Shown: piece by piece, positions 29,257-40,268 of the stretch | How the letters are laid out: each line of letters opens with the position of its first letter | How positions within the stretch are numbered: position 1 is the first letter of the stretch | Assembly: GCF_002979975.1 (NCBI RefSeq) | Contig: NZ_PCQD01000011.1 | Coordinates: forward strand, 48,063 to 112,062 | Reading direction: 5' to 3' | Length of the DNA: 64,000 bases | Source: Pseudomonas sp. MYb185 | GTDB taxonomy: Bacteria > Pseudomonadota > Gammaproteobacteria > Pseudomonadales > Pseudomonadaceae | Translations under genes and position numbers: made by a program | Notes under the pieces: generated by a model | The model's database searches: none | Told to the model about the DNA's origin: nothing | The model's input: only the letters and a program-made list of their open reading frames with translations

Positions 29257-29438
29257 ATTGCTCTCTCCTTGGGTCAAATGCGGTGGCCAGCGGCAGCGAA
29301 CCGGTGGCGTTGGAGCAATGATAAAAGGACAAGGTGAATAGCCCTAATGATTTGGGTCAACCCACCCGATAGAATTTTCGAATCAACGGCTCGGACGTGA
29401 GATACAGATCTGGATGAGGGGTTTTCAGCAGGCAATAA

Positions 29439-29462
29439 AAAACCGGGCCAAGGCCCGGTTTT
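29439..29462 (-). terminator. Terminator of the alpha (rpoA-rplQ) operon
   Basis: AAAACCGGGCC (29439-29449) pairs with GGCCCGGTTTT (29452-29462) across AA, with an extended A-run (U-run on the minus strand), 18 bases beyond the rplQ stop. Confidence 0.92.
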
Positions 29463-29479
29463 CTTGAACTGTCTACAGC

Positions 29480-29863
29480 TTACTCTTCGGAAGCAGCAGC
29501 CAGCTCAGGGCGATCAACCAGTTCCACGTAAGCCATGGGAGCCGCATCGCCAGCGCGGAAACCGCACTTCAGGATACGGACATAGCCGCCGGGACGGTCT
29601 GCGTAGCGCTTGCCCAGGTCGTTGAACAGCTTGCCAACAGCTTCTTTGCTGCGGGTGCGGTCAAACGCCAGACGGCGGTTGGCTACAGTATCTTCTTTCG
29701 CCAGAGTGATCAGCGGCTCTGCAACACGGCGCAATTCCTTGGCCTTGGGCAGAGTGGTTTTGATCAGTTCGTTCTCGAACAGCGACACCGCCATGTTCTG
29801 GAACATGGCCTTGCGGTGCGAGCTGGTCCGACTCAGGTGACGACCACTTTTACGATGACGCAT
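29480..29863 (-). CDS. rplQ: Ribosomal protein bL17
   Basis: A 127-residue large-subunit protein near the peptide exit tunnel. [20 protein letters not shown] and [20 protein letters not shown] are the family signatures. The tail ends in a short acidic run (AAASEE). It is the last gene of the alpha operon, 25 bases after rpoA. Confidence 0.98.
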   Translation of the reverse strand: MRHRKSGRHLSRTSSHRKAMFQNMAVSLFENELIKTTLPKAKELRRVAEPLITLAKEDTVANRRLAFDRTRSKEAVGKLFNDLGKRYADRPGGYVRILKCGFRAGDAAPMAYVELVDRPELAAASEE

Positions 29864-29888
29864 CTCTCAATTCCTCGGTGTCAGACGA

Positions 29889-30890
29889 TCAGGCGGTAAC
29901 CTTGTCGTCCTTCTTCAAGCTTGCAGGCGGCCAGTTGTCCAGACGCATACCCAGTGACAGACCACGCGAAGCCAGAACATCCTTGATCTCGGTCAGGGAT
30001 TTCTTGCCCAGGTTCGGGGTCTTCAGCAGCTCCACTTCGGTACGCTGGATCAGATCGCCAATATAGTAAATGTTTTCAGCCTTCAGACAGTTGGCCGAAC
30101 GAACAGTCAGCTCCAGGTCGTCAACCGGGCGCAGCAGGATCGGATCGATCTCGTCTTCCTGCTGTTCCACTACCGGTTCCTGATCGCTCTTCAGATCAAC
30201 GAAGGCAGCCAGTTGATGCTGCAGGATGGTGGCAGCGCGACGAATCGCCTCTTCCGGATCCAGCGTACCGTTGGTTTCCAGGTCGATGACCAGTTTGTCC
30301 AGGTTGGTACGTTGCTCGACACGCGCACTCTCGACCACGTAGGCCACACGGCGAACCGGGGTATAGGTGGCATCGAGCTGCAGACGGCCGATGGAACGGC
30401 TTTCATCTTCATCCGACTGACGCGAATCCGCCGGCTCATAGCCGCGACCACGAGCCACGGTCAGCTTCATGTTCAGCGCACCGTTGTCGGACAGCGTGGC
30501 GATGTGGTGATCGGGATTGACGATCTCCACATCGTGATCCAGCTGGATATCGCCAGCGGTGACCACACCCGCGCCCTTTTTGGAAAGGGTCAGGGTGACG
30601 TGATCACGACCATGCATCTTGACTGCCAGCCCTTTCAGGTTAAGCAGGATCTCGATGACATCTTCCTGAACGCCTTCGATGGCGCTGTACTCATGCAAAA
30701 CGCCATCGATTTCCGCCTCTACCACGGCACAACCGGGCATGGAGGAGAGCAGAATGCGCCGCAGCGCATTGCCCAGGGTATGACCAAAGCCACGTTCCAG
30801 CGGTTCAAGAGTGATCTTGGCACGCGTGGGCGAGGCTTCTTGAACGTCGATATGACGTGGTGTAAGAAACTCGGCAACCGAATTTTGCAT
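29889..30890 (-). CDS. rpoA: RNA polymerase alpha subunit
   Basis: A 333-residue subunit, the length I recall for Pseudomonas. The N-terminal dimerisation domain carries [20 protein letters not shown]. After an acidic linker ([10 protein letters not shown]), the C-terminal domain carries the UP-element contact segment [18 protein letters not shown] chose the ATG at 30890 ([13 protein letters not shown]); a GTG nine bases earlier is in frame but non-family. Gap to rpsD is 26 bases. Confidence 0.98.
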   Translation of the reverse strand: MQNSVAEFLTPRHIDVQEASPTRAKITLEPLERGFGHTLGNALRRILLSSMPGCAVVEAEIDGVLHEYSAIEGVQEDVIEILLNLKGLAVKMHGRDHVTLTLSKKGAGVVTAGDIQLDHDVEIVNPDHHIATLSDNGALNMKLTVARGRGYEPADSRQSDEDESRSIGRLQLDATYTPVRRVAYVVESARVEQRTNLDKLVIDLETNGTLDPEEAIRRAATILQHQLAAFVDLKSDQEPVVEQQEDEIDPILLRPVDDLELTVRSANCLKAENIYYIGDLIQRTEVELLKTPNLGKKSLTEIKDVLASRGLSLGMRLDNWPPASLKKDDKVTA

Positions 30891-30916
30891 GAAAGGCACC
30901 TTTTGCTGACTATCGC

Positions 30917-31537
30917 TTACTTGGAGTAGAGCTCGACGATCAGGTTCTCGTTGATGTCGGCATACAGATCACTCCGTGCGGGCAGGTTCTTGAAGACACC
31001 TTCCTTCTTGGCAGCATCCACTTGCAGCCATTCGGCCTGACCGCGCTGAGCCGCCAGCTCCAGGGAGCCACCGATGCGCAGTTGGTTCTTGGCCTTCTCG
31101 CGAACGGCAACCACATCACCCGGGGATACCAGGTAGGACGCAATGTTCACGGTCTTGCCATTGACGCTGATGGCCTTGTGGGAAACCAGCTGACGCGCTT
31201 CGGCACGAGTGGAGCCGAAGCCCATGCGGTAAACCACGTTGTCCAGACGACGCTCGAGCAGTTGCAGCAGGTTCTCACCGGTAGCCCCCTTCAGACGGGC
31301 AGCTTCCTTGTAGTAGTTGCTGAACTGACGTTCGAGTACGCCATAGATACGACGAACTTTTTGCTTCTCGCGCAACTGGGTGCCGTACTCGGAGAGACGA
31401 CCGCGACGCTGACCATGCACGCCAGGAGGACTCTCCAGCTTGCACTTGGAATCGAGAGCGCGTACGCCGCTCTTGAGGAACAGGTCAGTGCCTTCGCGAC
31501 GAGACAGCTTACACTTGGGACCAATATATCTAGCCAT
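30917..31537 (-). CDS. rpsD: Ribosomal protein uS4
   Basis: A 206-residue primary 16S-binding protein with an S4 RNA-binding domain ([20 protein letters not shown]). In E. coli uS4 also represses the alpha operon by binding its leader; the 172-base leader before rpsM could serve that role here. The N-terminal CKLSRREG has a single Cys, so no zinc knuckle. Confidence 0.98.
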   Translation of the reverse strand: MARYIGPKCKLSRREGTDLFLKSGVRALDSKCKLESPPGVHGQRRGRLSEYGTQLREKQKVRRIYGVLERQFSNYYKEAARLKGATGENLLQLLERRLDNVVYRMGFGSTRAEARQLVSHKAISVNGKTVNIASYLVSPGDVVAVREKAKNQLRIGGSLELAAQRGQAEWLQVDAAKKEGVFKNLPARSDLYADINENLIVELYSK

Positions 31538-31552
31538 TTTACCGTCTCCTGA

Positions 31553-31942
31553 TTACACGCGGCGCTTCTTGGGCGGGCGACAGCCGTTATGTGGGATGGG
31601 GGTGACATCTGTGATGCCGCTGATCTTGTAACCACAAGAGTTCAGCGCACGCACTGCAGATTCACGACCCGGGCCAGGGCCCTTCACATTAACGTCGAGG
31701 TTTTTGAGGCCGTATTCCAGGGCCGCCTGACCAGCACGTTCTGCGGCCACCTGGGCAGCAAACGGAGTGCTTTTACGCGAACCACGGAAACCGGAACCAC
31801 CGGAAGTCGCCCAGCTCAGAGCATTGCCCTGACGGTCGGTGATGGTAATGATGGTGTTGTTGAAAGACGCATGGATGTGGGCGATCCCATCAACCACTGT
31901 CTTTTTTACTTTCTTACGAACACGAGCAGCAGGCTTAGCCAT
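31553..31942 (-). CDS. rpsK: Ribosomal protein uS11
   Basis: A 129-residue platform protein of the small subunit. [20 protein letters not shown] and the C-terminal [20 protein letters not shown] are diagnostic. Gap to rpsD is 15 bases. Confidence 0.98.
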   Translation of the reverse strand: MAKPAARVRKKVKKTVVDGIAHIHASFNNTIITITDRQGNALSWATSGGSGFRGSRKSTPFAAQVAAERAGQAALEYGLKNLDVNVKGPGPGRESAVRALNSCGYKISGITDVTPIPHNGCRPPKKRRV

Positions 31943-31962
31943 ATCTGTATATTCCTTCGCGA

Positions 31963-32319
31963 TTACTTACGGATCGGCTTGCGCGGACCCTTGCGGGTAC
32001 GAGCATTGGTCTTGGTGCGCTGGCCGCGAACCGGAAGACCACGACGATGACGCAGACCACGATAGCAACCCAGATCCATGAGACGCTTGATGTTCATGTT
32101 GATCGCGCGGCGCAGGTCACCTTCGGTGTTACTCTTGGCAACCTCGTTACGCAGCAGATCAATCTGCTCCTCGCTCAGATCCTTGATTTTTACACTGGGC
32201 TCAATGCCAGTGGCGGCACAGATCTGCTGTGCCTTGGTTTGACCGATACCAAAAATATAGGTCAGAGAGATAACAGCATGCTTGTTATCCGGGATGTTGA
32301 CGCCTGCAATACGGGCCAT
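31963..32319 (-). CDS. rpsM: Ribosomal protein uS13
   Basis: A 118-residue small-subunit head protein contacting the P-site tRNA through its basic tail ([21 protein letters not shown] region). [20 protein letters not shown] is the family start. It is the first gene after the spc-alpha junction; the 172-base gap upstream contains a terminator-like hairpin. Confidence 0.98.
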   Translation of the reverse strand: MARIAGVNIPDNKHAVISLTYIFGIGQTKAQQICAATGIEPSVKIKDLSEEQIDLLRNEVAKSNTEGDLRRAINMNIKRLMDLGCYRGLRHRRGLPVRGQRTKTNARTRKGPRKPIRK

Positions 32320-32404
32320 CCAAATTTACTCCGTCTGACAGCTACCTGACTCAACCCAAACGTAACAAGGTTGCGTGAAAAAGGGTGCAGTAGGGTAGCG
32401 CTAA

Positions 32405-32450
32405 CATATAAAAAAATCAACCACCCGGCCAATCAACTGGCCGGGCGGCG
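32405..32450 (-). terminator. Terminator-like hairpin at the spc-alpha junction
   Basis: CCCGGCC (32424-32430) pairs with GGCCGGG (32439-32445), extendable with a mismatch on both sides. On the minus strand the stem is followed by UUGAUUUUUUU (seven A on the plus strand near 32410). It lies after rpmJ and before rpsM, so it could separate or attenuate the alpha operon from spc. Confidence 0.8.
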
Positions 32451-32491
32451 GTTATCCTGAGACGTAGTCTTCAATCAGAGCAGGTTGATGA

Positions 32492-32608
32492 TCAACCCTG
32501 GCGCTGCTTGTGACGGGGCTCAGCGCTGCAAATAACCCGTACGCTACCATTGCGACGAATCACTTTGCAGTTACGGCAAAGCTTCTTGACTGATGCTGCA
32601 ACTTTCAT
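32492..32608 (-). CDS. rpmJ: Ribosomal protein bL36 (zinc-knuckle form)
   Basis: A 38-residue protein ([19 protein letters not shown] start). Cys11, Cys14, Cys27 and His33 form the zinc-binding (C+) set. Zur-controlled zinc-free bL36 paralogues exist in many proteobacteria, but only this form is in the window. It ends spc, 24 bases after secY. Confidence 0.97.
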   Translation of the reverse strand: MKVAASVKKLCRNCKVIRRNGSVRVICSAEPRHKQRQG

Positions 32609-32632
32609 ATCGTTCTCCAGAATCCTGAAATA

Positions 32633-33961
32633 TCAGCGCAGCATGCCGCTGCCGTAACCTTTCAGGTTCGATTTCTTCAAAAGAGACTCGTACTGCTGTG
32701 AAACGAGGTGCGATTGTACTTGTGACATGAAGTCCATCACAACCACTACGACGATCAGCAGCGAAGTCCCACCCAGGTAGAACGGCACGTTGGCCGAAAC
32801 CACCAGGAACTGCGGCAGCAAGCAGACCGCAGTCATGTACAGCGCACCGAACATGGTCAGGCGGGTCAGTACACCGTCGATATAACGGGCGGACTGCTCA
32901 CCCGGGCGAATACCCGGAATGAAGGCGCCTGACTTCTTCAGATTGTCTGCCACGTCCTTGGGGTTGAACATCAAGGCTGTATAGAAGAAGCAGAAGAAAA
33001 TGATCCCTGCACTGAACAGAATGATATTCAACGGCTGGCCCGGTGCGATCGCCTGGGACAGGCTCTGCAACCAACCCATACCTTCACCCTGGCCGAACCA
33101 GGTTCCCAGCGATGCCGGGAACAGCAGGATGCTGCTGGCGAAAATTGCCGGAATCACACCGGCCATGTTCACCTTCAACGGCAGGTGACTGGTCTGTGCG
33201 GCAAATACCTTGCGACCTTGCTGACGCTTGGCATAGTTGACGGTAATCCGCCGCTGGCCACGCTCGACAAAGATCACGAAGGCAACCATCGCTATCGCCA
33301 GCAGAGCGATGGCGATCAGGGCGAAGATGTTGATATCCCCCTGCCGCGCAGCCTCGAAGGACTGCCCGATGGCACTCGGCAAGCCAGCGACGATACCGGC
33401 GAAGATCAGCATGGAGATACCGTTGCCGACACCCCGCTCGGTGATCTGCTCACCCAGCCACATCATGAACATGGCGCCGGCTACAAAGGTCGTGACCGCT
33501 ATGAAATAGAAGCCAAAACCGCTAGCGAAGGCCACGCCCTGGCTGGCCAGGCCAACCGACATCCCCACCGCCTGGATAAACGCCAGAACCAATGTGAGAT
33601 AGCGGGTGTACTGGCTGATCTTGCGGCGTCCGGACTCACCTTCCTTCTTCAACTGCTCAAGGGTGGGGCTGACCGCCGTCATCAGCTGCATGATGATGGA
33701 TGCAGAAATGTACGGCATGATCCCCAGAGCGAAGATACTCATCCGCTCCAGGGCGCCACCCGAGAACATGTTGAACAGGCTAAGAATGGTTCCCTCATTC
33801 TGTCTGAACATATCAGCCAGGCGATCAGGATTGATACCGGGCACCGGTATATGCGCGCCGATTCGGTAAACGATGATTGCCAGGAACAGGAAGCGCAAGC
33901 GCCCCCACAGTTCGGTCAGGCCGCCTTGATTCATTCCAGAGAGAGCGCCTTGCTTAGCCAT
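32633..33961 (-). CDS. secY: Protein translocase subunit SecY
   Basis: A 442-residue, ten-helix channel of the Sec translocon; it works with SecE (encoded at 59146-59514) and Sec[22 protein letters not shown] marks helix 1, [20 protein letters not shown] the plug/helix-2 region, and the cytoplasmic loop [17 protein letters not shown] binds ribosome/SecA. The start is ATG at 33961; an in-frame extension to 34015 overlaps rplO and is not family-like. Confidence 0.98.
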   Translation of the reverse strand: MAKQGALSGMNQGGLTELWGRLRFLFLAIIVYRIGAHIPVPGINPDRLADMFRQNEGTILSLFNMFSGGALERMSIFALGIMPYISASIIMQLMTAVSPTLEQLKKEGESGRRKISQYTRYLTLVLAFIQAVGMSVGLASQGVAFASGFGFYFIAVTTFVAGAMFMMWLGEQITERGVGNGISMLIFAGIVAGLPSAIGQSFEAARQGDINIFALIAIALLAIAMVAFVIFVERGQRRITVNYAKRQQGRKVFAAQTSHLPLKVNMAGVIPAIFASSILLFPASLGTWFGQGEGMGWLQSLSQAIAPGQPLNIILFSAGIIFFCFFYTALMFNPKDVADNLKKSGAFIPGIRPGEQSARYIDGVLTRLTMFGALYMTAVCLLPQFLVVSANVPFYLGGTSLLIVVVVVMDFMSQVQSHLVSQQYESLLKKSNLKGYGSGMLR

Positions 33962-33968
33962 GTAGTCC

Positions 33969-34403
33969 TTATTCCTCGATCTTGCCGCCAGCTGCCTCGA
34001 TCGCTGCACGGGCACCCTTGGTAGCCATCAGCCCCTTGATCGTAACCGCCTTGGTTACGTCACCGGACAGAACGACTTTGGCCCGTACAAACTTGTTGCC
34101 AATGATGTTGGCATCTTTCAATGCCTGCAGATCAATGACATCAACGTCCAGCTTGTTCAGCTCGCTGGTGCGGATTTCGGCAGTGACCATAGCAATTCTG
34201 GAGGTGAAGCCGAACTTCGGCAGACGACGGTGCAACGGCTGTTGACCACCCTCGAAACCCGGAGCGACCTTACCGCCGGAGCGCGAAGTCAAACCCTTGT
34301 GGCCACGGCCGGCAGTCTTGCCCAGGCCGCTACCGATACCACGACCGACACGCAGCTTCGCAGGGCGTGCACCGGGCGCGGAACGCAGATCATTCAGTTT
34401 CAT
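33969..34403 (-). CDS. rplO: Ribosomal protein uL15
   Basis: A 144-residue 23S-binding protein; [20 protein letters not shown] and the Gly-rich [16 protein letters not shown] arm are typical. Gap to rpmD is 3 bases and to secY 7, so translation is probably coupled. Confidence 0.98.
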   Translation of the reverse strand: MKLNDLRSAPGARPAKLRVGRGIGSGLGKTAGRGHKGLTSRSGGKVAPGFEGGQQPLHRRLPKFGFTSRIAMVTAEIRTSELNKLDVDVIDLQALKDANIIGNKFVRAKVVLSGDVTKAVTIKGLMATKGARAAIEAAGGKIEE

Positions 34404-34406
34404 GTC

Positions 34407-34589
34407 TTAACCCTCTACCCGGACCATGTAGGAGACCTTGTTGATCATCCCACGGATAGCCGGAGTATCTTCGACTTCGACGGTATGACCGATGCGACGC
34501 AGGCCCAGACCCTTGATGCTGGCCTTGTGGCTCGGCAGACGCCCGATCACGCTCTTGAACTGGGTCACTTTAATTTTTGCATTAGCCAT
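34407..34589 (-). CDS. rpmD: Ribosomal protein uL30
   Basis: A 60-residue large-subunit protein with [21 protein letters not shown] chose the ATG at 34589 rather than the GTG one codon earlier because the family begins MANxK. Confidence 0.97.
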   Translation of the reverse strand: MANAKIKVTQFKSVIGRLPSHKASIKGLGLRRIGHTVEVEDTPAIRGMINKVSYMVRVEG

Positions 34590-34595
34590 CACAGT

Positions 34596-35099
34596 TTACC
34601 CCACGATGTCTTCAACGGTCTTGCCACGCTTGGCCGCAACAGACTCGGGAGACTGCATTGACTTCAGGCCCTTGTAGGTAGCCTGAACGACGTTGACCGG
34701 ATTAGTGGAACCGTAACACTTGGCCAGTACGTTATGAATGCCTGCAGCTTCCAGAACGGCGCGCATCGCACCGCCGGCGATAACACCGGTACCTTCGGAA
34801 GCCGGCATCATGAACACCTTGGAGGCGCCATGAGCGGCACGCAGCGGATACTGAATGGTGGTGCCATTCAGGTCCACCTGGATCATGTTACGACGTGCGG
34901 CTTCCATGGCCTTCTGGATGGCGGCAGGCACTTCACGCGCCTTGCCACGACCGAAGCCCACGCGACCATTGCCATCGCCGACAACTGTCAGCGCTGTGAA
35001 GGCAAAGATCCGACCGCCCTTAACTACTTTGGCGACGCGGTTAACCTGAACCAGTTTCTCGATGTAACCTTCGTCACGCTTTTGATCGAAATTAGCCAT
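34596..35099 (-). CDS. rpsE: Ribosomal protein uS5
   Basis: A 167-residue small-subunit protein involved in decoding fidelity and mRNA helicase activity. The double-stranded-RNA-binding part ([20 protein letters not shown]) and the [24 protein letters not shown] C-terminal block are present. The ATG at 35099 is family-consistent; an open extension runs into rplR. Confidence 0.98.
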   Translation of the reverse strand: MANFDQKRDEGYIEKLVQVNRVAKVVKGGRIFAFTALTVVGDGNGRVGFGRGKAREVPAAIQKAMEAARRNMIQVDLNGTTIQYPLRAAHGASKVFMMPASEGTGVIAGGAMRAVLEAAGIHNVLAKCYGSTNPVNVVQATYKGLKSMQSPESVAAKRGKTVEDIVG

Positions 35100-35109
35100 A
35101 GCTCTACCC

Positions 35110-35460
35110 TTAGAATTCCAGCCCGCCTTCACGAGCGGCGTCGGCCAGCGCTTGCACGCGGCCATGATACTTGAAGCCGGAACGGTCGAAGGAGACCTGA
35201 GTTACACCGGCGGCCTTGGCACGCTCAGCGACCAGAAGCCCAACCTGCTTGGCGGCTTCCTTGTTGCCGGTGCTGCCACCGCGCAGACTGGCGTCAAGAG
35301 TGGAGGCACTGGCCAGCACCTTGGAACCATCGGCCGAGATCACTTGCGCGTACATGTGCTGCGAAGAACGGTACACGCACAGACGTACGGCTTCCAGCTC
35401 GCGCAGTTTCAGACGCGAACGACGAGCTCGACGGAGACGAATAACTTTTTTATCGCTCAT
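35110..35460 (-). CDS. rplR: Ribosomal protein uL18
   Basis: A 116-residue 5S rRNA-binding protein with the Arg-rich start ([20 protein letters not shown]) and the [20 protein letters not shown] end. Gaps to its neighbours are 10 and 11 bases. Confidence 0.98.
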   Translation of the reverse strand: MSDKKVIRLRRARRSRLKLRELEAVRLCVYRSSQHMYAQVISADGSKVLASASTLDASLRGGSTGNKEAAKQVGLLVAERAKAAGVTQVSFDRSGFKYHGRVQALADAAREGGLEF

Positions 35461-35471
35461 TTTGCTATGCC

Positions 35472-36002
35472 CTACTTCTTCTTGGCTTCTTTACGACGCA
35501 CGATCTCATCGGCGTAGCGAACACCCTTGCCCTTGTAGGGTTCGGGGCGACGGAAATCACGGATCTCCGCGGCTACCTGGCCGACCAGTTGCTTGTCGAT
35601 ACCTTTGATGACGATATCAGTCTGGCTGGGGGTTTCAACCGAAACACCCTCGGGCAGCTGATAGTCGATCGGGTGGGAGAAGCCCAGAGCCAGGGACAGA
35701 ACCTGCCCTTTGGCCTGCGCCCGGTAACCTACCCCGACCAGCTGCAGCTTGCGCTCGAAGCCTTGGCTGACGCCGACAACCATGTTGTTGACCAGAGCAC
35801 GCGTGGTACCGGCCATGGCTGCATTGACACTGCCAGGACGGGGTGCGAAACGCAGTTCGCCCTCTTCCTGAACCATTTCAACGGCAGGATGCATGCTCAG
35901 ACTCAGGGCACCCTTGGGTCCCTTGACGGAAACATCCTGGCCATCAATTTTAATTTCTACACCCTGCGGCAATTTGACAGGGTTCTTAGCGACGCGAGAC
36001 AT
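35472..36002 (-). CDS. rplF: Ribosomal protein uL6
   Basis: A 176-residue two-domain protein near the sarcin-ricin loop. [20 protein letters not shown] and the C-terminal [20 protein letters not shown] motif are diagnostic. Confidence 0.98.
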   Translation of the reverse strand: MSRVAKNPVKLPQGVEIKIDGQDVSVKGPKGALSLSMHPAVEMVQEEGELRFAPRPGSVNAAMAGTTRALVNNMVVGVSQGFERKLQLVGVGYRAQAKGQVLSLALGFSHPIDYQLPEGVSVETPSQTDIVIKGIDKQLVGQVAAEIRDFRRPEPYKGKGVRYADEIVRRKEAKKK

Positions 36003-36014
36003 CGTAACCCCCTA

Positions 36015-36407
36015 TCAGAATACGGTGCAGAGCACTTCACCGCCGATACCGGCAGCGCGAGCGGCACGATCCGTCATCACACCCTTGTTGGTGGAGACGA
36101 TCGACACACCCAGTCCACCCTTGACCTTGGGAAGCTGGTCAACGGACTTGTACTGACGCAGGCCGGGACGACTGGCACGCTTCAGCTCTTCAATTACCGG
36201 CTTGCCCTCGAAGTACTTGAGCTCGATCGACAGAACAGGCTTGGCATCGCCCTGAACTTCATAACCGGCAACATAGCCTTCTTCTTTAAGTACTTTGGCG
36301 ACAGCCACCTTCAGCTTTGCCGAAGGCATGCTGACACTGGACTTTTCAGCCATCTGGGCATTACGGATACGGGTCAGCATATCTGCTAACGGGTCCTGCA
36401 TACTCAT
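36015..36407 (-). CDS. rpsH: Ribosomal protein uS8
   Basis: A 130-residue 16S-binding protein ([20 protein letters not shown]; late [20 protein letters not shown]). In E. coli uS8 represses spc by binding near rplE; whether such a site exists here needs structure prediction. Confidence 0.98.
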   Translation of the reverse strand: MSMQDPLADMLTRIRNAQMAEKSSVSMPSAKLKVAVAKVLKEEGYVAGYEVQGDAKPVLSIELKYFEGKPVIEELKRASRPGLRQYKSVDQLPKVKGGLGVSIVSTNKGVMTDRAARAAGIGGEVLCTVF

Positions 36408-36446
36408 GGGCTTTGTGCTCCTGAAACTGAGTAATTAAGGTCTTGT

Positions 36447-36752
36447 TTACCAGCTGGCCTTGACCAGACCGGGTACATCACCGCGCATGGCAGCTTCGCG
36501 CAGTTTGATGCGGGAAAGACCGAATTTGCGGTATACGCCGTGTGGGCGGCCAGTGATGCGGCAGCGGTTACGCTGACGCACAGGGCTCGCATCACGCGGC
36601 AGTTTCTGCAGGGCTACCTGGGCATTCCAACGGTCCTCGACGGACGCGTTGACGTTGCCGACCAGCGCCTTGAGTTCAGCACGCTTGGCAGCGTACTTGG
36701 CAACCAGACGAGCGCGCTTGGCCTCGCGGTTCTTCATGCTGATTTTGGCCAT
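36447..36752 (-). CDS. rpsN: Ribosomal protein uS14 (zinc-free form)
   Basis: A 101-residue protein of the long, zinc-independent type: [20 protein letters not shown] at the start and [20 protein letters not shown] near the end, lacking the CXXC pairs of the short form. I chose the ATG at 36752; an in-frame extension to 36791 overlaps rplE. Confidence 0.97.
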   Translation of the reverse strand: MAKISMKNREAKRARLVAKYAAKRAELKALVGNVNASVEDRWNAQVALQKLPRDASPVRQRNRCRITGRPHGVYRKFGLSRIKLREAAMRGDVPGLVKASW

Positions 36753-36762
36753 TGCCTGACTC

Positions 36763-37302
36763 CTAGTTGCGGAACGGGAAGTTGAACGCACGCAGCAGCG
36801 CGCGACCTTCGTCGTCAGTCCGGGCGGTGGTGGTCAGGGTAATGTCCAGACCACGCAGGGCATCGATCTTGTCGTAATCGATTTCCGGGAAGATGATCTG
36901 CTCCTTGACACCCATGCTGTAGTTGCCACGACCGTCGAAGGACTTGGCATTCAGACCACGGAAGTCACGTACGCGCGGCAGCGAGATCGACAGCAGGCGA
37001 TCCAGGAATTCGTACATCTGCTCACGACGCAGGGTCACCTTGACACCGATCGGCCAGCCGTCACGAATCTTGAAGCCGGCAATCGACTTGCGGGAATAGG
37101 TCACAATGCCCTTACGGCCAGTGATCTTTTCCAGGTCAGCCAATGCGTTTTCAATGACTTTCTTGTCACCTACTGCTTCACCAAGGCCCATGTTCAGGGT
37201 GATCTTGGTGATTTTCGGAACTTCCATCACGTTCTGCAGGCCCAGTTGTTCCTTGAGCTGCGGAACCAGGGTGTCCCGATAATGTTCTTTCAATCTTGCC
37301 AT
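36763..37302 (-). CDS. rplE: Ribosomal protein uL5
   Basis: A 179-residue 5S rRNA-binding protein at the intersubunit bridge; [20 protein letters not shown] and the [20 protein letters not shown] block are typical. The start is ATG at 37302 (MARLKEHY). Confidence 0.98.
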   Translation of the reverse strand: MARLKEHYRDTLVPQLKEQLGLQNVMEVPKITKITLNMGLGEAVGDKKVIENALADLEKITGRKGIVTYSRKSIAGFKIRDGWPIGVKVTLRREQMYEFLDRLLSISLPRVRDFRGLNAKSFDGRGNYSMGVKEQIIFPEIDYDKIDALRGLDITLTTTARTDDEGRALLRAFNFPFRN

Positions 37303-37319
37303 GGTAAGCACCTAGATTC

Positions 37320-37634
37320 TCAAGCGTCGACGGCTTTTTGGGTCGACTTGAAAATACGAACCTTCTTACCGTCTTCGACCTTGAAGCCGATGCGATCGGC
37401 CTTGCTGGTCTCAGGGTTGAAGATAGCCACGTTGGAGACGTGGATAGGCGCCTCCTTCTCAACAATACCGCCCTGTACACCAGCCATTGGATTCGGCTTG
37501 GTGTGGCGCTTGATAATGTTGACGCCGGAAATCATCAGGCGGTTGTCGACCAGGACCTTGAGGACCTTGCCGCGCTTGCCTTTGTCTTTACCGGCGATGA
37601 CGATTACGTCGTCGTCACGTTTGATCTTTTGCAT
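37320..37634 (-). CDS. rplX: Ribosomal protein uL24
   Basis: A 104-residue assembly-initiator protein with a KOW motif ([19 protein letters not shown]). Gap to rplN is 11 bases and to rplE 17. Confidence 0.98.
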   Translation of the reverse strand: MQKIKRDDDVIVIAGKDKGKRGKVLKVLVDNRLMISGVNIIKRHTKPNPMAGVQGGIVEKEAPIHVSNVAIFNPETSKADRIGFKVEDGKKVRIFKSTQKAVDA

Positions 37635-37645
37635 GACCGGGCTCC

Positions 37646-38014
37646 TTACAGCACTTCGGGCGCGAGGGAAACGATCTTCATGAACTGCTCGTTACGCAGT
37701 TCACGCGTCACTGGCCCAAAGATGCGGGTACCGATCGGCTCATTTTTGTTGTTGAGCAGAACAGCAGCGTTGCCATCGAAACGGATCAGCGAACCGTCAG
37801 TACGGCGAACGCCGTGACGGGTACGCACGATGACCGCATTCAGCACCTGGCCTTTCTTTACTTTGCCGCGGGGAATCGCTTCCTTCACGGTCACTTTGAT
37901 GATATCGCCAATGCCAGCGTAGCGACGGTGAGAACCGCCCAGAACCTTGATACACATAACGCGACGTGCACCACTGTTGTCAGCCACATCCAGCATGGAT
38001 TGAGTCTGAATCAT
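37646..38014 (-). CDS. rplN: Ribosomal protein uL14
   Basis: A 122-residue subunit-interface protein: [20 protein letters not shown] start and the [20 protein letters not shown] end. Forty-four bases separate it from rpsQ. Confidence 0.98.
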   Translation of the reverse strand: MIQTQSMLDVADNSGARRVMCIKVLGGSHRRYAGIGDIIKVTVKEAIPRGKVKKGQVLNAVIVRTRHGVRRTDGSLIRFDGNAAVLLNNKNEPIGTRIFGPVTRELRNEQFMKIVSLAPEVL

Positions 38015-38058
38015 AACTTTCTCCGACCCTTAAATAATCCGCTATAACAGCGCGGGGC

Positions 38059-38322
38059 TTAGACTTGCGCCGCGCGCTCGTCGATCTGTACCAGGGTCCA
38101 GCTCTTGGTTTTGGCCAAGGGACGGGTTTCCCGAATGGTTACCATATCGCCGATGCGGCATTCGTTGTTCTCGTCATGCGCATGCAGCTTGGTAGACCGA
38201 CGTACGTACTTGCCGTACAGCGGGTGCTTTACCTGGCGCTCGATGAGCACAGTAACGGTTTTTTCCATCTTGTCGCTGACCACACGGCCAGTAACGGTAC
38301 GAACTGTAGTGTTCTCGGCCAT
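38059..38322 (-). CDS. rpsQ: Ribosomal protein uS17
   Basis: An 87-residue OB-fold protein ([20 protein letters not shown]; late [20 protein letters not shown]). It starts 2 bases after the rpmC stop. Confidence 0.98.
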   Translation of the reverse strand: MAENTTVRTVTGRVVSDKMEKTVTVLIERQVKHPLYGKYVRRSTKLHAHDENNECRIGDMVTIRETRPLAKTKSWTLVQIDERAAQV

Positions 38323-38324
38323 GA

Positions 38325-38516
38325 TCAGTTACCACCTTTCTGATTGAGCACGGTCTTGACTCGAGCGATGTCACGCTTGGTCTGCTTCAGCAGGTGACTC
38401 TGGCCGAGTTGACCGGTTGCCTTCTGCATGCGCAGGTTGAACTGGTCACGCAGCAGGGTGAGCAGCTGCTCGTTCAGCTGCTCGGCAGATTTTTCACGAA
38501 GTTCTGTCGCTTTCAT
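38325..38516 (-). CDS. rpmC: Ribosomal protein uL29
   Basis: A 63-residue exit-tunnel protein ([20 protein letters not shown]). Its ATG shares one base with the rplP stop (TGATG); the GTG one codon earlier is less likely. Confidence 0.97.
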   Translation of the reverse strand: MKATELREKSAEQLNEQLLTLLRDQFNLRMQKATGQLGQSHLLKQTKRDIARVKTVLNQKGGN

Positions 38517-38929
38517 CACATCACCGTCCGCTTAACAAAGGTGGTTGCCAGCGGCAGCTTGGCAGCGGCCAGGGCAAAAGCCTCGCGCGCCAGCTCTTCG
38601 GAAACACCTTCAATCTCATACAGGACCTTGCCCGGCTGAATCTGGGCTACCCAGTATTCGACGTTACCCTTACCTTTACCCATCCGCACCTCGAGAGGCT
38701 TCTTGGAGATCGGCTTGTCAGGGAAGACACGGATCCAGATTTTACCGCCACGCTTGACGTGACGAGTCAGAGCACGACGTGCCGCTTCAATCTGACGGGC
38801 GGTCAAACGACCGCGGCTGACGGATTTGAGTGCGTATTCGCCAAAGCTCACTTTACTGCCGCGATGCGCCAGACCACGGTTGTGGCCGGTCATCTGCTTG
38901 CGGAACTTCGTACGCTTGGGTTGTAACAT
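38516..38929 (-). CDS. rplP: Ribosomal protein uL16
   Basis: A 137-residue protein next to the A-site t[23 protein letters not shown] start, [20 protein letters not shown] centre. The Arg modified by the oxygenase RoxA in E. coli falls in the conserved RVFPDKP area. Confidence 0.98.
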   Translation of the reverse strand: MLQPKRTKFRKQMTGHNRGLAHRGSKVSFGEYALKSVSRGRLTARQIEAARRALTRHVKRGGKIWIRVFPDKPISKKPLEVRMGKGKGNVEYWVAQIQPGKVLYEIEGVSEELAREAFALAAAKLPLATTFVKRTVM

Positions 38930-38940
38930 GTGCGTACCCC

Positions 38941-39621
38941 TTACTTAGCAGCTTTTTTCTTGGTCGCGACGGTTTTGACTTCTTCGGGCTGACCACCAAT
39001 GATCTCGCCTTTGAAAATCCAAACCTTCACACCGATCACACCATAAGTGGTGTGGGCTTCAGCCGTTGCGTAGTCGATGTCGGCACGCAGAGTGTGCAGC
39101 GGCACACGGCCTTCACGGTACCATTCGGTACGGGCGATCTCGGCGCCGCCGAGACGGCCGCTGACCTGGATCTTGATACCCTTGGCACCAATACGCATGG
39201 CGTTCTGTACAGCACGCTTCATCGCGCGGCGGAACATGACCCGACGCTCGAGCTGCTGGGCAACGCTCTGGGCCACCAGGGCACCGTCGAGCTCCGGCTT
39301 GCGGATCTCTTCGATGTTGATGTGCACCGGAACACCCATCTGGCTGGTCAGTTCCTGACGCAGCTTCTCGACGTCCTCGCCCTTCTTGCCGATCACGATG
39401 CCCGGACGGGCAGTGTGAATGGTGATGCGAGCGGTCTGCGCCGGGCGCTGAATATCAACGCGGCTGACGGAAGCGCTTTTCAATTTGTCCTGAATGTACT
39501 CGCGTACTTTCAGATCAGTGTTCAGATAGTCCGCATAAGTGCGACCATCTGCGTACCACACCGAAGTGTGCTGTTTAACGATACCGAGGCGGATGCCTGT
39601 CGGATGTACTTTCTGACCCAT
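38941..39621 (-). CDS. rpsC: Ribosomal protein uS3
   Basis: A 226-residue mRNA-entry protein with a KH domain ([20 protein letters not shown]) and the C-terminal S3 domain ([20 protein letters not shown]). The tail is Lys-rich ([11 protein letters not shown]). Confidence 0.98.
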   Translation of the reverse strand: MGQKVHPTGIRLGIVKQHTSVWYADGRTYADYLNTDLKVREYIQDKLKSASVSRVDIQRPAQTARITIHTARPGIVIGKKGEDVEKLRQELTSQMGVPVHINIEEIRKPELDGALVAQSVAQQLERRVMFRRAMKRAVQNAMRIGAKGIKIQVSGRLGGAEIARTEWYREGRVPLHTLRADIDYATAEAHTTYGVIGVKVWIFKGEIIGGQPEEVKTVATKKKAAK

Positions 39622-39632
39622 GTGATCGACTC

Positions 39633-39965
39633 CTACTTGTCAGCAACCTTGACCGTGATATGGCAAGACCGCTTGATGATGCGATCAGCACGGCCCTTGG
39701 CCCGCGGCATGATGCGCTTCAGGGAGCGACCTTCGTTGACAAACACGGTGGAGACCTTCAGGTCATCCACGTCCGCGCCATCATTGTGCTCTGCGTTGGC
39801 AATCGCCGACTCGAGTACTTTCTTGATGACGTCAGCGGCCTTCTTGTTGCTGAAAGTCAGCAGATTCAGGGCCTCGTCCACCTTCTTCCCGCGGATCTGA
39901 TCGGCGACCAAGCGAGCTTTCTGGGCAGAGAGTCGGGCGCCCTTAACGGTAGCGGCTACTTCCAT
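39633..39965 (-). CDS. rplV: Ribosomal protein uL22
   Basis: A 110-residue exit-tunnel protein: [20 protein letters not shown] start, and the beta-hairpin loop [20 protein letters not shown] that lines the tunnel. No insertion or deletion of the macrolide-resistance type is seen in that loop. Confidence 0.98.
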   Translation of the reverse strand: MEVAATVKGARLSAQKARLVADQIRGKKVDEALNLLTFSNKKAADVIKKVLESAIANAEHNDGADVDDLKVSTVFVNEGRSLKRIMPRAKGRADRIIKRSCHITVKVADK

Positions 39966-39977
39966 CTTTCTAACCCC

Positions 39978-40253
39978 TTAGCGCTTGGCTTTCTTGTCTG
40001 CCGCGTGACCGCGATAGGTACGCGTGGCAGAGAATTCGCCCAATTTGTGGCCGACCATGTCTTCGGTAACGATGACCGGTACATGTTGACGACCGTTGTG
40101 TACAGCGATGGTCAGACCGACCATCTGCGGCAGAACCATGGAACGGCGCGACCAGGTTTTAACCGGCTTGCGATCATTCTTTTCTGCTGCTGTTTCGACC
40201 TTCTTCAACAGGTGAAGATCGATAAAAGGACCTTTCTTCAGAGAACGCGGCAC
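39978..40253 (-). CDS. rpsS: Ribosomal protein uS19
   Basis: A 91-residue head protein: [20 protein letters not shown] start and [20 protein letters not shown] near the end. Confidence 0.98.
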   Translation of the reverse strand: MPRSLKKGPFIDLHLLKKVETAAEKNDRKPVKTWSRRSMVLPQMVGLTIAVHNGRQHVPVIVTEDMVGHKLGEFSATRTYRGHAADKKAKR

Positions 40254-40268
40254 GTCGTTTCCCCTCTA

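Noticed and set aside
29338..29372. Two ATAG tetramers upstream of katA as a possible OxyR site
   Set aside because: Their 31-base spacing does not fit ATAG-N7-CTAT-N7-ATAG-N7-CTAT and the intervening tetramers do not match.
30891..30899. GTG nine bases upstream as the rpoA start
   Set aside because: Family length (333 residues) and the N-terminal pattern support the ATG at 30890.
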